64,000 nt of DNA from Chthoniobacteraceae bacterium (GTDB lineage: Bacteria > Verrucomicrobiota > Verrucomicrobiia > Chthoniobacterales > Chthoniobacteraceae). The notes under the pieces are model-generated. The model was not told where the DNA came from, made no database searches, and worked only from the letters and a program-made list of their open reading frames with translations. A program made the translations under genes and the position numbers. The stretch is taken from contig JAQGOL010000002.1 in NCBI GenBank assembly GCA_028293625.1, positions 124,001 to 188,000 of the forward strand, read 5' to 3'. This document shows, piece by piece, positions 15,749 to 24,736 of the stretch (its first letter is position 1; each line of letters starts with the position of its first letter).

Positions 15749-15760
15749 CGTTTTGAGTGG
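15711..15760. repeat. 23-bp near-perfect palindrome with 4-nt loop upstream of hsdR
   Basis: ccactcaaaacgatgattcc plus act (15711-15733) is complementary to the stretch agtgaaatcatcgttttgag plus tgg (15738-15760) except at one position; the loop is gctc. The sequence cgatgattccact also occurs as a direct repeat at 15703-15715. No T-run follows, so a Rho-independent terminator is unlikely; an operator or a structured RNA leader is more likely. Confidence 0.85.
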
Positions 15761-15856
15761 ATCATGATCCTAAACGCCAGTGCGATGAGTTCCATAAAGG
15801 CATGATTAAGCCGGTCATTGATTCTTTATGGAACCGTGCGCAGGCGTCGCCGTCTG

Positions 15857-16606
15857 TCACGCTCCTATAATCAGCGGGACCAAGGCATTTAATTCATTGA
15901 GGAAGTCCGCCAAACCATTCTGGCTTCCACGCGCTTCAAGTGTCTCCCATGCCGTTTCTCTCCAGCACTTCGCTTCGCGTTCAGGGTCTTCGCCGGTTAG
16001 AATTCCCAGGACGCGTTTTGCATCGCGCACTGCGCCATGTTCCATTGCATCAAGCTGCTGGGAGTGTTCGCAAGGGTTGAAGGCCAGACCCATGCGGACG
16101 GCGGCAAACGCCGCATGCTCCAAGTCAGATCCAGGCTCCCAGCCAGCCAACGCCCATGCTTCTCTTTTTGCTGAAGGAAGAGCCAGAAGCACGCGCATCG
16201 CAGCCGCCGGAATGTCATCCCGTGCAGCACCGAGACTTTGCTTTCGCTCTTTGGGCTGTTGATCCATGTCGCGGACAAGCAGCACCACGTCCGGCCGAGG
16301 CTGGGCATTGGCGCAAAGGATCAACGCTTTGCGGCCTGACGCGTAGTCAAAGCCAAGTCGTTGCGGCTGATTCATATCCAGAATCCCTCCATTGCGAAGC
16401 ATTCCACGCCCGGCGGAGAGATGGCGGAGGTCGCGCCAGCGGGTGAATTCTGTTTCCGGCTGAATTCCGCAATACTCGCGCGCCTCATCGATTTGCTCGC
16501 CATCCCACCAATCGGGAGCTTGCTCGCGGACGCTTCGATCGATGAGTTCAGTAACATGTTGGAAATCGGCAGCCGCTTCCGCAATGACAGTAATTCGCAG
16601 CGGCAT
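15857..16606 (-). CDS. Toprim-like partner of the AAA ATPase (RloB/AriB-like candidate effector)
   Basis: 249 residues from the ATG at 16604-16606 (MPLRITVIAEAAADFQHVTE); a longer frame reaching 16714 would overlap the ATPase gene. Features compatible with a Toprim fold are a first strand ending in Glu10 and, about 100 residues later, DVVLLVRDMDQQPKERKQSL with a DxD (113 and 115). LPSAKREAWALAGW resembles the E.W..A segment seen in Toprim-type partners of OLD/AAA15 ATPases. It begins 11 bp after the ATPase stop. Two-gene ATPase-Toprim systems (for example PARIS, RloAB) are anti-phage modules; the specific system cannot be named from sequence alone. Confidence 0.55.
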   Translation of the reverse strand: MPLRITVIAEAAADFQHVTELIDRSVREQAPDWWDGEQIDEAREYCGIQPETEFTRWRDLRHLSAGRGMLRNGGILDMNQPQRLGFDYASGRKALILCANAQPRPDVVLLVRDMDQQPKERKQSLGAARDDIPAAAMRVLLALPSAKREAWALAGWEPGSDLEHAAFAAVRMGLAFNPCEHSQQLDAMEHGAVRDAKRVLGILTGEDPEREAKCWRETAWETLEARGSQNGLADFLNELNALVPLIIGA

Positions 16607-16617
16607 ACGGACGGCTG

Positions 16618-17865
16618 CTATTTCTCTATCGAAGCTTTGGCCACGAGTTCTGCCGAGGGTGAGCCCGGAGGCTTTAACTCTTCCAGCACCCATCCTTCGC
16701 CCTCCGCACTCCAAAACTCGCCGGTTGTGAGCACTTCCAGCGCACGTTTGGCATTGGGATGCTGGTCAAGCCGGTGCACCACGGCGCAACCCTCGTTGTC
16801 TGGCGCGAACACCCACACTTCTTCCGACTCCATTTCATCCACCACGTAAGGCGAATGGGTGGAGAGAATGATCTGGAGATACGGATGGCTCTCCTGAATC
16901 CGGCGCAATTGCCGGATCAAATCGCGCTGCGCTTTTGGGTGGAGGCCGAGTTCCACGTCATCGAACATGATCAGGTCGGCGTCATCGCTTCCATGGATAA
17001 GTGTCAGGACTGCCAGGACAACCAAGGTGCCCTCGCTGACCATGCTCGCGGGCAAGCCGTCCCCGGAGCGCATGTCAAAAATGAGTTCTTGCCCGGGAAC
17101 AACCCGCTCCTCATCAAATGTGCGCTCTTGTTTGTTAACGGTAATGGTCTGCTTCTCGTGACGCGTCAGCGAGACTGCCCGCGAGCGGACGCGTTTGACG
17201 ATCGGCACCACTTCCTGCAAGGCGCTCACAATCCGCAGGAACCGATCAGGATGCTCGGTCATTAACGAAGAAAGCGCCCAAGCCAGATTGGAGCCGTCCT
17301 CATTCAGAGTGGTCCTTCCGGGATCCGTAACGGCCGGATCTTGAAGACTTGAAGCGCTCGTTTTGAAATATCGGCAATTCCAATGGATCGACCCTTCCAA
17401 ACTTTCAACCGTTCCAGGCATGGATCCGGGCTTTAGAGGCGTGTCATCACCATCCCCTAAATTGTTTAGATATGACCAAAGCTCGGCATTGCGTTTTTCC
17501 ATTTCTGCCTGGGTGACTTGCCTTTCCTGTTCAGGAATCCAGATTTTCGTCTCTCCTGGTATCCGTTCTCTTCGATAATGCCCGGACCAGGTACCAGTGG
17601 TAAATCCGTGATCAATCTTGTCGCTTGGAACAGTGCTCACCCAGCTTGCTCCAAGCCATTCCTGCTTCGCGGTGCGGCGGCGAAATTCCGATAAATAGCC
17701 AGTGGGTTTCACGTTCTGAGTCGCCAAAAATGCTATTTCCTGAATCGCTCGCATTACCGTCGTTTTCCCAGCTCCATTCTGGCCAACAAGCGCCGTCATC
17801 CGACCGAAGGTTAGAATCGAGTTTCGGTGGTTGCCAAAATCAATGAGATGGATGCCATTCAGCAT
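16618..17865 (-). CDS. AAA15/AAA21-type ABC-like ATPase, defence-associated
   Basis: 415 residues from the ATG at 17863-17865 (MLNGIHLIDFGNHRNSILTF), which puts Walker A GQNGAGKTT at residues 28-36 as in SMC/OLD-like ATPases. The signature segment is MVSEGTLVVLAVLTLIH, Walker B is LIMFDDVELGLHP and the switch His is in IILSTHSPYVVDEM. About 200 residues between Walker A and the signature form the insert domain; it is short for RecN or SMC and typical of single-chain AAA15/21 proteins. It is followed by the Toprim-like gene, so the two probably work as a sensor-effector pair. It lies inside a type I restriction operon. Confidence 0.85.
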   Translation of the reverse strand: MLNGIHLIDFGNHRNSILTFGRMTALVGQNGAGKTTVMRAIQEIAFLATQNVKPTGYLSEFRRRTAKQEWLGASWVSTVPSDKIDHGFTTGTWSGHYRRERIPGETKIWIPEQERQVTQAEMEKRNAELWSYLNNLGDGDDTPLKPGSMPGTVESLEGSIHWNCRYFKTSASSLQDPAVTDPGRTTLNEDGSNLAWALSSLMTEHPDRFLRIVSALQEVVPIVKRVRSRAVSLTRHEKQTITVNKQERTFDEERVVPGQELIFDMRSGDGLPASMVSEGTLVVLAVLTLIHGSDDADLIMFDDVELGLHPKAQRDLIRQLRRIQESHPYLQIILSTHSPYVVDEMESEEVWVFAPDNEGCAVVHRLDQHPNAKRALEVLTTGEFWSAEGEGWVLEELKPPGSPSAELVAKASIEK

Positions 17866-17988
17866 AAGAGCTGAATACGGGCTGACCGGGCTCCGCGCAA
17901 TCCTTCCCAGTAGGTAGATTTTCCAAATCGTCGCGCGTGACCAAACGGGCAAAGAGCCGCTTTAGTCGCAGCGGGCGATTAGGTGCAT

Positions 17989-18876
17989 CTAGCTTTCCGC
18001 TTCTTCCTCCTGAATCTTTTTCAGCTTTTTCCCAGTCTCGTCCTTCCACTCTTCCCTGCCGTTGGCGGTCCGGCCAAGAAGAACCCCTGCCGCCGTCGAT
18101 GGACTGCTGAGATCGTAATCCTGAGTGAACCGAAACAATGCTCCTTCAGGCACCATGACTTTGTTATCCACAAGATCTTTTCGAATCGCGCTCATGTAAC
18201 CGTGGATGGTCGGCTCCTCAGACCCACCAGCCAGCGATCCCGCGCGAACGACAAATCCACCAGGCTGAACATAGCCCAAGCCCTTTATTCCCTTTGCTAT
18301 GCCCCGCAAATAAAGCAACCGGCGCGCACTGACTACGGTCTTGTTCTCCTTCTGTTCAAAGGCGGAGATGCCCAGCACCGGGAGCACGCGAAGGATGTTT
18401 CGAAGAAATCCTCCGGCGTCCGCGGCATCGGCGTCCCCAAGATTGGGGCCCGCGGGTCCATTGCCATTGTCAAGATGGCAACGTTTAGCCGAGTTAGCGC
18501 GCTCGATCAGGCGACTTTCGATGTATTGAGTTGCGGCAACATTGAGCGCATTATCCTTGCTGACGAAAAACACTGCCCACTCCCAAAAGTCTTTTTTCTT
18601 GTGATGATCGTCGAACCGGGTTTGGACACGGTCGCTCTGGCCAATATAAAGGCTTGGCAAGGCGCTCCCATTGGGGCCGGGACCAACAAGGATGTAAACA
18701 CCGGTTCGCGAGAACTCATCCCGCGAGCTTACCTCTTTGTAAGCCGATCGAGGGAAGGCTACTCCGACACCTGACCAGTTCGGCTGATCAATTACTCGCA
18801 GACCATCCGGGTCGCCATGCGGCAAAAACAACCGGACGGTATAAGCGTTTTCATTAAAGCGGAGGGCGGTTTGCAT
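17989..18876 (-). CDS. GIY-YIG nuclease with DUF4357 domain
   Basis: 295 residues. The GIY-YIG core is at about 57-125: GVYIL (59-63), LYIGQSDRVQTRF with YIG at 77-79 and Arg84/Arg87, and the metal-binding Glu in QYIESRLIERA (Glu120). The C-terminal 100 residues match DUF4357: GGFVVRAGSLAGG and DLSSPSTAAGVLLGRTANGR. This architecture is common next to type I restriction genes and is thought to nick or cut DNA, but substrate and role are not established. The start is 12 bp after the hsdS stop, so it is probably cotranscribed with hsdMS. Confidence 0.85.
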   Translation of the reverse strand: MQTALRFNENAYTVRLFLPHGDPDGLRVIDQPNWSGVGVAFPRSAYKEVSSRDEFSRTGVYILVGPGPNGSALPSLYIGQSDRVQTRFDDHHKKKDFWEWAVFFVSKDNALNVAATQYIESRLIERANSAKRCHLDNGNGPAGPNLGDADAADAGGFLRNILRVLPVLGISAFEQKENKTVVSARRLLYLRGIAKGIKGLGYVQPGGFVVRAGSLAGGSEEPTIHGYMSAIRKDLVDNKVMVPEGALFRFTQDYDLSSPSTAAGVLLGRTANGREEWKDETGKKLKKIQEEEAES

Positions 18877-18887
18877 ACTTGGACGGA

Positions 18888-20225
18888 TCAGGATTGAGGC
18901 GGTGAAGATCGATCTGACTCCTGGATCGGTACCCGCACCCGGCCTGTGAGCAGGTCGTGCATCAGGCCCTGCTTTTGTTGGCGGAGTTTGGCGAGATGCT
19001 CGTCATGGCTTCTTCTGGTAACATCCAATGCCTCAATCCGCGATGTGATCCGGTCTTGTTCAGAGAGGTCGATTGGAGCTGCACAATTAATCCGTCTCAA
19101 ATTCGTCGGATTGATATTTACTTGATGTACGCCCGGGGTGGCGAACTGCCGAATGATGAGCTGCGTAATTGGAAGATTCAGCCAATATACTAGAAAAAGT
19201 GGGCGCATCATCTGAGTGTCTACGTCTAGGCGAACCAAGTAAGATGCGAATGATGCAGCAGGAAGTTCGCCCCTCCAAATCGCCGTTTTTCCAACGTGTT
19301 CGAGTGAGTTGGTCCTATTGAAAAGCACATCATCATATCTTAATGTCAGCGATCTCGCATCGGATGTTTCAGAGAACTTAATGTCCGACACATTGATACG
19401 ACCTTGAAAAATGTTGTTCATCCTCATCACCGGAACGCCAGAGGGATCGTCATCCATACTCACTGAAATGCCGTAGACGGCGATGGGAACAAAATGCAGG
19501 AGGGGCTTAATCTTCCACTTCTTCGGAATCCAGCCGAGGGGGGAGGTTTGGTAGAGATGAGGGGCTTCGGCGTGGGTGGGGCGGAGTTGGCCGTCGGGGG
19601 TGACGCCGCGGGTGAACAGGTCGTGCATCAGCCCCACCTTGATCTGTTGATACTTCCCTATCAGCGCCTCCGTCTGCTCAATTACCTCGTCTACCGTTGA
19701 AAGAATCTCGGCGATCCGGCACTGCTGCGGTCGTGGGGGCACCGGCAGCTCGAATGCCTTGATCTTCTGCAATGTAAGCCGAGGAATGGCATTACCAGAC
19801 ATCAAGTCTTTCAGACGTTTCTGACCAGAAGGAGACATCAAGTATTGAAGAATGAATCCACCCACGTTCTCGGCATGATCAGCGCGGAGGACAGCTACGC
19901 TCGAAAGTAAGCTAAACTGCTGATCTTCAGTATTGAGGCACGCATTGCCTGTATTAGCTCCATCCTTGGTAAGCAGTACATCGCCGGGTTTCACGTCGCA
20001 CCGGGAGTAAATCGACCTATGCTCCTCTTCTGAAATACAACCAGCGGTCGAAAGGTCGAGCCGACCTGGGCGAATGTTCTTGGATGTCACATAGAGAAAA
20101 GGACCTTCTGTCGTGCGAGGAGAAAAGTGGGTTCCATCTTGAATCTTAGTTGTGCAACCAGCGAGAGACTTGATGCGCCAGTCCTCTGGAAGAAAACCAA
20201 ATTTTGTAGGAATGAGTTTATTCAT
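18888..20225 (-). CDS. hsdS: type I restriction-modification specificity subunit (HsdS)
   Basis: 445 residues with two target recognition domains, each followed by a long helical spacer. First half: [28 protein letters not shown] and the spacer [20 protein letters not shown]. Second half: [26 protein letters not shown] and the spacer [20 protein letters not shown]. The duplicated order means a bipartite DNA target, which cannot be predicted here. Its ATG overlaps hsdM by 8 bp, so it is translationally coupled to the methylase. No frameshift or inverted partial hsdS copy was seen, so phase variation is unlikely. Confidence 0.95.
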   Translation of the reverse strand: MNKLIPTKFGFLPEDWRIKSLAGCTTKIQDGTHFSPRTTEGPFLYVTSKNIRPGRLDLSTAGCISEEEHRSIYSRCDVKPGDVLLTKDGANTGNACLNTEDQQFSLLSSVAVLRADHAENVGGFILQYLMSPSGQKRLKDLMSGNAIPRLTLQKIKAFELPVPPRPQQCRIAEILSTVDEVIEQTEALIGKYQQIKVGLMHDLFTRGVTPDGQLRPTHAEAPHLYQTSPLGWIPKKWKIKPLLHFVPIAVYGISVSMDDDPSGVPVMRMNNIFQGRINVSDIKFSETSDARSLTLRYDDVLFNRTNSLEHVGKTAIWRGELPAASFASYLVRLDVDTQMMRPLFLVYWLNLPITQLIIRQFATPGVHQVNINPTNLRRINCAAPIDLSEQDRITSRIEALDVTRRSHDEHLAKLRQQKQGLMHDLLTGRVRVPIQESDRSSPPQS

Positions 20226-22731
20226 ACCCTAACTCCGCTAGAAAACCCTTGAGCTTCACCGCCGCCGCATCACGTTTAGCCTCAATAGCACGCGCAGTGA
20301 CCGCATACTTAGCATGCAGGTTTTCCAGCGCCCCGAGGACAGCTCGCTGGTCGGCGCGGAGGTATCCTTCATACGTCTCAATTAGAATCCGGTGCAGGCG
20401 ATCGAGGATGACTCGCTTGGCCTCGTTGGCGTTGATCTTGGCGCGGGCGGCGGTGACTAGCTCCTCCTGCTTTTTCTCGGTGGCGCGGAGGGCGGCGTTG
20501 AGGCCGCGGGCTTCTTCTTCCAAGGCTTTGTGGCGGGCGAGACGTTTTTCGATCTCGGCGGCTTCGGCGGTGTAGGCGAACCAATCGCCTTTGTTTTCTT
20601 TTGCGTCGGAAGAAGAGAACAGATTGCCGCCTTCCTTCTTTGCGAGTTTGGCTTGGGCTTTGAGTTCTTTGAGCTCGGCTTTGAGGCGCTTTACTTCATC
20701 GCCGGGAAGGATGCCGGTGTCGTCGCTCTCCTCGTAGTCTTCTTCATCGGCGGCGGCGAAAAGGGCGGCGAGTTCGGCGAGCCGGAGGCGGTTGCGCTCC
20801 ATCTCGGCGAGCAGCTCGGGGAACTGGCTTTGGAGGATGTCATCGTTGGGGATGAGCTCGGGGCCCCAGCCGCTGAAGGCGATCGACTTGAACTCGGGTT
20901 TGAAGAACTCGAAGTAGCGCGCGAGCGCGCCGCGGATCTGGTGATCGGTGAGGAGCCGTTGATCGGCGAAGGCGGCACTGATGCTGCCTAAAAGAAGGCG
21001 CCGGAGTTCGTAGACGTTGCCCTTTTTGCCATCGACCGGCGCGAGCGCTTCGACATGGGGGAGGCTTTTTTTCCACCATGTCTCCAGGGTGGCGAGCAAG
21101 GCGGCTTGGGCGGCGGCGAGGCCGGGGTCGTGTTTGACCAGATCGGCGAGGGCACGTTTGCTCGTCACGGCCTCGGTGAAATCGGCGTAAACGCCGTGGC
21201 CGTTATTGCCGGGCCGGGAGAGGAAGAGGCGTTCGCGCAGGCCGGGATAGTTTTCCCAGAAACGGGCGAGCACTTCGATCTCGGCCAGCGGCACGCCGCC
21301 ATGGAGATGGGCGCGGACATCGTGCGGCTCGGGCGGCGGGGCGTTGTCGACATAGCGGCGGATATTGCAGTTCCAGCCTTCGGCCTCAATCTCGCTGACC
21401 GGAACGAGCCGGGCATAGGCGTCCGCGTCTTTTCCTTCCCTATAGACGTGGACGATCTTGGCGATGTCCTCGGGCCGCAGGAAGTTCTGCGCTTTGCCCT
21501 CGCGATACTCGCGGTCGGCATTTATGAAAAAGACGTGTTTGCGATCGGCAGCACCCGCCTTGTTGAAAACGAGCACGCAGGCCGGGATGCCGGTACCATA
21601 AAAGAGGCCGGCCGGCAGCCCGATGACCGCTTCGAGCCAGCCATGGGAAATGAAATGCCGACGCGCTTCTTTTTCCTCTCCGCCCCGGAAGAGGACGCCG
21701 TGCGGCATGATGGTGGCCATCTTCCCGTTTGCCTTAAGCACCGCGAGCATGTGCTGGACAAACATAAGATCGGCTTTTTTCCCTTTCTCGGGCAGCCAGA
21801 CCGCGAACCGGCCCGGATAATCGATGTCCTTTTTGATGTAGTTCTGGCTGAAAGGGGGGTTGGCCAGGACGCGGTCGAAGCGGGCCAATTCGCCGTCCTC
21901 GGCCTTGTGCTGGGGATGCCGGATGGTATCCTCTTGGCGGATGTTCGCGGTCTGGATGCCGTGGAGGAGCATGTTCATTTTGCAGATGGACCAGGTGGTG
22001 CCCATGCTCTCCTGTCCGGCCAGGGTGAGATCGCGCGGATCGCCGCCGCATTCGCGGATGTAATCGCGGGTCTGGATCAGCATGCCGCCGGAGCCGCAGG
22101 TCGGATCGTAGACGCTCATGCCCGGCTCCGGGGCGACGATCTCGACCAAGGTGCGGACCACGTCGGCCGGGGTGTAAAATTCGCCGGCTTTTTTGCCGGC
22201 GGAATCGGCAAAATACTTGATCAGATATTCGTAGGCGGCCCCAAGCAGATCGGGGAACTCAAAGTTCTCGTCGCGCAACGGGATCTTCTCGAAGTTCTGG
22301 ATGAAGTTGGAGAGTGTATCGTCGTCGAGCGTGCGCTGGCCGATTTTTTTGTTGAAGCTGATGTGCTTGAGCACGTCTTCAAGGGCATCGACATTGGCGT
22401 CTTCGAGCGCTTCCAACGCCTTGTTCAAAGCGGTCCCGACGTTGGTCTTCAAATGCCGCAGCTTTGACCAGCGCGCTTCTTCGGGGACAAAGAAGGTGTA
22501 TTTATCCGGATTATCGAGCTGCGCGGCGATCACCAGGTCCGCCATGCCGCGCGCCTTGAGGGTTTTGGAGAGCTGCTCTTTTTCCTGATCGAAGAGGTCG
22601 CTCAACCGTTTGAGGAAGAGCATGCCGAAGATGTATTCCTTGTATTCAGAGGCATCCATGTTGCCCCGCAAATCATCACAGGCGCGGAAGAGGAGATTGG
22701 AAAGTTGGGAGAGAGTCAGTTTTTGGGACAT
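20218..22731 (-). CDS. hsdM: type I restriction-modification methyltransferase subunit (HsdM)
   Basis: 837 residues from the ATG at 22729-22731 ([20 protein letters not shown]). The N-terminal helical HsdM_N domain (residues 5-150) is followed by the N6-adenine methylase core: [13 protein letters not shown] (185-197), DPTCGSGGM (209-217) for SAM binding and NPPF (291-294), the catalytic motif. The enzyme is longer than classic HsdM (about 500-530): residues beyond about 500 are a helical, Lys/Glu-rich extension with a coiled coil ([19 protein letters not shown]). With HsdS it protects host DNA; with HsdR it forms the restriction complex. Confidence 0.97.
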   Translation of the reverse strand: MSQKLTLSQLSNLLFRACDDLRGNMDASEYKEYIFGMLFLKRLSDLFDQEKEQLSKTLKARGMADLVIAAQLDNPDKYTFFVPEEARWSKLRHLKTNVGTALNKALEALEDANVDALEDVLKHISFNKKIGQRTLDDDTLSNFIQNFEKIPLRDENFEFPDLLGAAYEYLIKYFADSAGKKAGEFYTPADVVRTLVEIVAPEPGMSVYDPTCGSGGMLIQTRDYIRECGGDPRDLTLAGQESMGTTWSICKMNMLLHGIQTANIRQEDTIRHPQHKAEDGELARFDRVLANPPFSQNYIKKDIDYPGRFAVWLPEKGKKADLMFVQHMLAVLKANGKMATIMPHGVLFRGGEEKEARRHFISHGWLEAVIGLPAGLFYGTGIPACVLVFNKAGAADRKHVFFINADREYREGKAQNFLRPEDIAKIVHVYREGKDADAYARLVPVSEIEAEGWNCNIRRYVDNAPPPEPHDVRAHLHGGVPLAEIEVLARFWENYPGLRERLFLSRPGNNGHGVYADFTEAVTSKRALADLVKHDPGLAAAQAALLATLETWWKKSLPHVEALAPVDGKKGNVYELRRLLLGSISAAFADQRLLTDHQIRGALARYFEFFKPEFKSIAFSGWGPELIPNDDILQSQFPELLAEMERNRLRLAELAALFAAADEEDYEESDDTGILPGDEVKRLKAELKELKAQAKLAKKEGGNLFSSSDAKENKGDWFAYTAEAAEIEKRLARHKALEEEARGLNAALRATEKKQEELVTAARAKINANEAKRVILDRLHRILIETYEGYLRADQRAVLGALENLHAKYAVTARAIEAKRDAAAVKLKGFLAELGYE

Positions 22732-22903
22732 CGCGAAGGGCTGCCACAGCACTTACCCGGCGGTGGTGTGCTTGGCGAATGAAAGGATGCGCCGATTGTG
22801 TGCCTGCCGGGCGTGCATCTGCCAAACGGGCTACCCGCAAAGCGCCGAAATTAGATCTGCACCCAACCCTCGGACACGGATCTCGCCTTTACTCTTTTGA
22901 GCG

Positions 22904-23341
22904 TCATTTAGTCTGCTCCGCTGGCTTCAGCCAATTCTCGATCGCCAAGCCGGCCACACGTGAAAACTCGCTCACATTGTCAGTTACCAAAATAAGGTTT
23001 GCGGCTAGCGCATGAGCCGCAATCCAGAGGTCATTGGGGCCAATCGGGGTGCCGTGCAACTCCAAGGCGTGGCGAATCGCCGCATAATCCTTTTCCAAGG
23101 GCGCCTCCATTGGAAGCACCTCACACCCGCGCAGAATCTTCTCCGCCTGTGTGGTCAGGCGCGGGGAGTTTCGCTTCCTGACCCCAAAGCAAATCTCCCC
23201 GGCGATGACCACGTTGATGCACACCGCCTGCGAACCAACGCGCGCTATCGCCGCCGCAACCTCTCCTCCCGGATTTCGGATCAAGTCCGAAACGATGTTG
23301 GTATCCAGCAGGTAGCGGAAAGAGTGGCCGGGGGCGGACAT
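22904..23341 (-). CDS. vapC: VapC-type PIN-domain toxin (RNase)
   Basis: 145 residues. PIN-domain acidic residues are in place: Asp13 in YLLDTNIVSDL, Glu49 in VIAGEICFG, Asp104 in GPNDLWIAAHAL and Asp121 in LVTDNVSEF. These chelate Mg2+ for cleavage of RNA, usually tRNA or rRNA. The ATG follows the antitoxin stop by 1 bp, so the pair is cotranscribed and coupled. The length is normal. The pair sits directly upstream of hsdM on the same strand and may stabilise the defence island (inference). Confidence 0.93.
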   Translation of the reverse strand: MSAPGHSFRYLLDTNIVSDLIRNPGGEVAAAIARVGSQAVCINVVIAGEICFGVRKRNSPRLTTQAEKILRGCEVLPMEAPLEKDYAAIRHALELHGTPIGPNDLWIAAHALAANLILVTDNVSEFSRVAGLAIENWLKPAEQTK

Positions 23342-23342
23342 T

Positions 23343-23609
23343 TCAAAGCGTGATCGCCTCTAAAGGAAGCAGCCCTTCGTCCACGTTTGGAAACTCTTCG
23401 TCCAATGGTTTTAGCGAGGCCAGGATTTCGAGCAAATCCGGTTTTTTTTCCACCGGCTCAATGATCAGCCGACCCTCTTCACGGTGGAGAATTACCTCTT
23501 TGCCCGGAAGCTCAAACTCCTTTGGAATGCGCAATGCCTGATTCCTGCCATTGCGAAACAATTGTGCCCGGCGTTGATGTGGCTTTTGCGAACCGGGAAT
23601 TTCACGCAT
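23343..23609 (-). CDS. vapB: VapB-type antitoxin with AbrB-like DNA-binding domain
   Basis: 88 residues. The AbrB/SpoVT swapped-hairpin fold is recognisable in RAQLFRNGRNQALRIPKEFE followed by VILHREEGRLIIEPVEK; the acidic C-terminus (LDEEFPNVDEGLL) should wrap the toxin active site. It is the upstream gene of the pair and presumably represses its own promoter. The first 12 residues are non-canonical, so the true start may be slightly downstream. Confidence 0.9.
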   Translation of the reverse strand: MREIPGSQKPHQRRAQLFRNGRNQALRIPKEFELPGKEVILHREEGRLIIEPVEKKPDLLEILASLKPLDEEFPNVDEGLLPLEAITL

Positions 23610-23771
23610 AGGCCAAGCATAGGCCGGCGCTGGAGCTCGTCAAGGAAACCCCCGCAGAGTTGCAAGCCGGGCGTTCAAATCGCGGAAAGGTTTTTTGACG
23701 CATCGCAAGCTTGGCGGTTCGTAAACGGCCGCTCTTGGAAGAAGGCTGCCGCGCGCTCCGCACTGGTTCTG

Positions 23772-24641
23772 CTACTTGATCGGACGCGCGACCATGATTC
23801 CGGCGTTGGTGCGGAAGCGGGCCAGGTAGGTGCTCAGGCGCGAGTCGACGACCACTTTGCCGTAATTGCGCGGCGCCGATGCGTGCATGAAATGTAGGAC
23901 GCCATCCGGGGTGCGGAACGCGAGGCCGACGTGGGAAGTGCCGATGCCGCCCGGATCGCGCGTGGTGATGCCGATGATGTCGCCGGATTGGATCTTCGAC
24001 TCGATGGCGGCAACCTGCGCCTTGGGAATGTGATACATCGGGGCCGCGCTGACCTGCGCTTCCATGGACCGGATCCCTTCCCGCAAAGGAGGCGTGGCGC
24101 GCAGATAACGGTAGGTCCGCCAGTTGATGGTCATTTCGCTGGCCGGATGGACAACGCGCACACCGCCCAGTTGGCGGGTGAGATCTTTGATTAAACTGCG
24201 CTTGTCGTTATCGCTGAACCATTCCTCAAGGTAATGGAGGCGCGAGAGGTAGCTGCCCGTGCAGGTGCCATCCCGGTAACGATCGAGCTCGATGTATTTG
24301 AGCATCGTTTCCGGGGTCCAGTTTTCGCGCGGCTCGGCCAGCATGCGAGAAAAGGCGAGCGAGCTTTCAAAAAAGGTCCAGCAATCGAGGCCGCCCAGGT
24401 TGACTGACGGGGCCTCCGTGTGGTCATCAATTTCGAGCGTAAAACCTTTATACGGGGTTCCGCAAAGGGCATGGCCGACTGCTGCGGTGCGTTCGCCCAG
24501 GGGAAGGCTTTTCCAGCTTTCGGCTTTTGAAACCAGCTCGTCAAAGCGTTCGCGTCCTTTGAAAACGGTGTCAAAGGGAAGGGCTGCATTGGCCAGGGGC
24601 GCGCAAAGAAGGGTGAGAAAAACGCAGGCAAGTCGGTGCAT
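23772..24641 (-). CDS. DUF1460 family protein, N-acetylmuramoyl-L-alanine amidase-like (NlpC/P60 fold)
   Basis: 289 residues from the ATG at 24639-24641, which starts a signal peptide (MHRLACVFLTLLCAPLANA). The presumed catalytic Cys is Cys87 in NLGGLDCWTFFES; the His in TSHVGLAF (237) and the HAS motif (253-255) follow in the DUF1460 order. SRLHYLEEWFSD and KIQSGDIIGITTRDPG are further family hallmarks. Members act on peptidoglycan stem peptides in the periplasm. It lies 95 bp after the PSD1 gene on the same strand, but no functional link is evident. Confidence 0.85.
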   Translation of the reverse strand: MHRLACVFLTLLCAPLANAALPFDTVFKGRERFDELVSKAESWKSLPLGERTAAVGHALCGTPYKGFTLEIDDHTEAPSVNLGGLDCWTFFESSLAFSRMLAEPRENWTPETMLKYIELDRYRDGTCTGSYLSRLHYLEEWFSDNDKRSLIKDLTRQLGGVRVVHPASEMTINWRTYRYLRATPPLREGIRSMEAQVSAAPMYHIPKAQVAAIESKIQSGDIIGITTRDPGGIGTSHVGLAFRTPDGVLHFMHASAPRNYGKVVVDSRLSTYLARFRTNAGIMVARPIK

Positions 24642-24736
24642 GGGAGGAACAAGGTGGAGGCTGCGGAATCTTGCTTGCAATCCGGATTCCGCAATGGCGA
24701 TTTGCGGGAATCCGGAAGGTTAATTTCCGGCGGTCT

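Noticed and set aside
16606-16714. N-terminal extension of the Toprim-like protein
   Set aside because: Would overlap the ATPase gene; the extra residues are Arg/Gly-rich and the fold begins at MPLRITVIAE.
21055-22467. 470-codon plus-strand frame opposite hsdM
   Set aside because: Antisense to the conserved methylase core; low-complexity composition from GC-rich codons and no family similarity.
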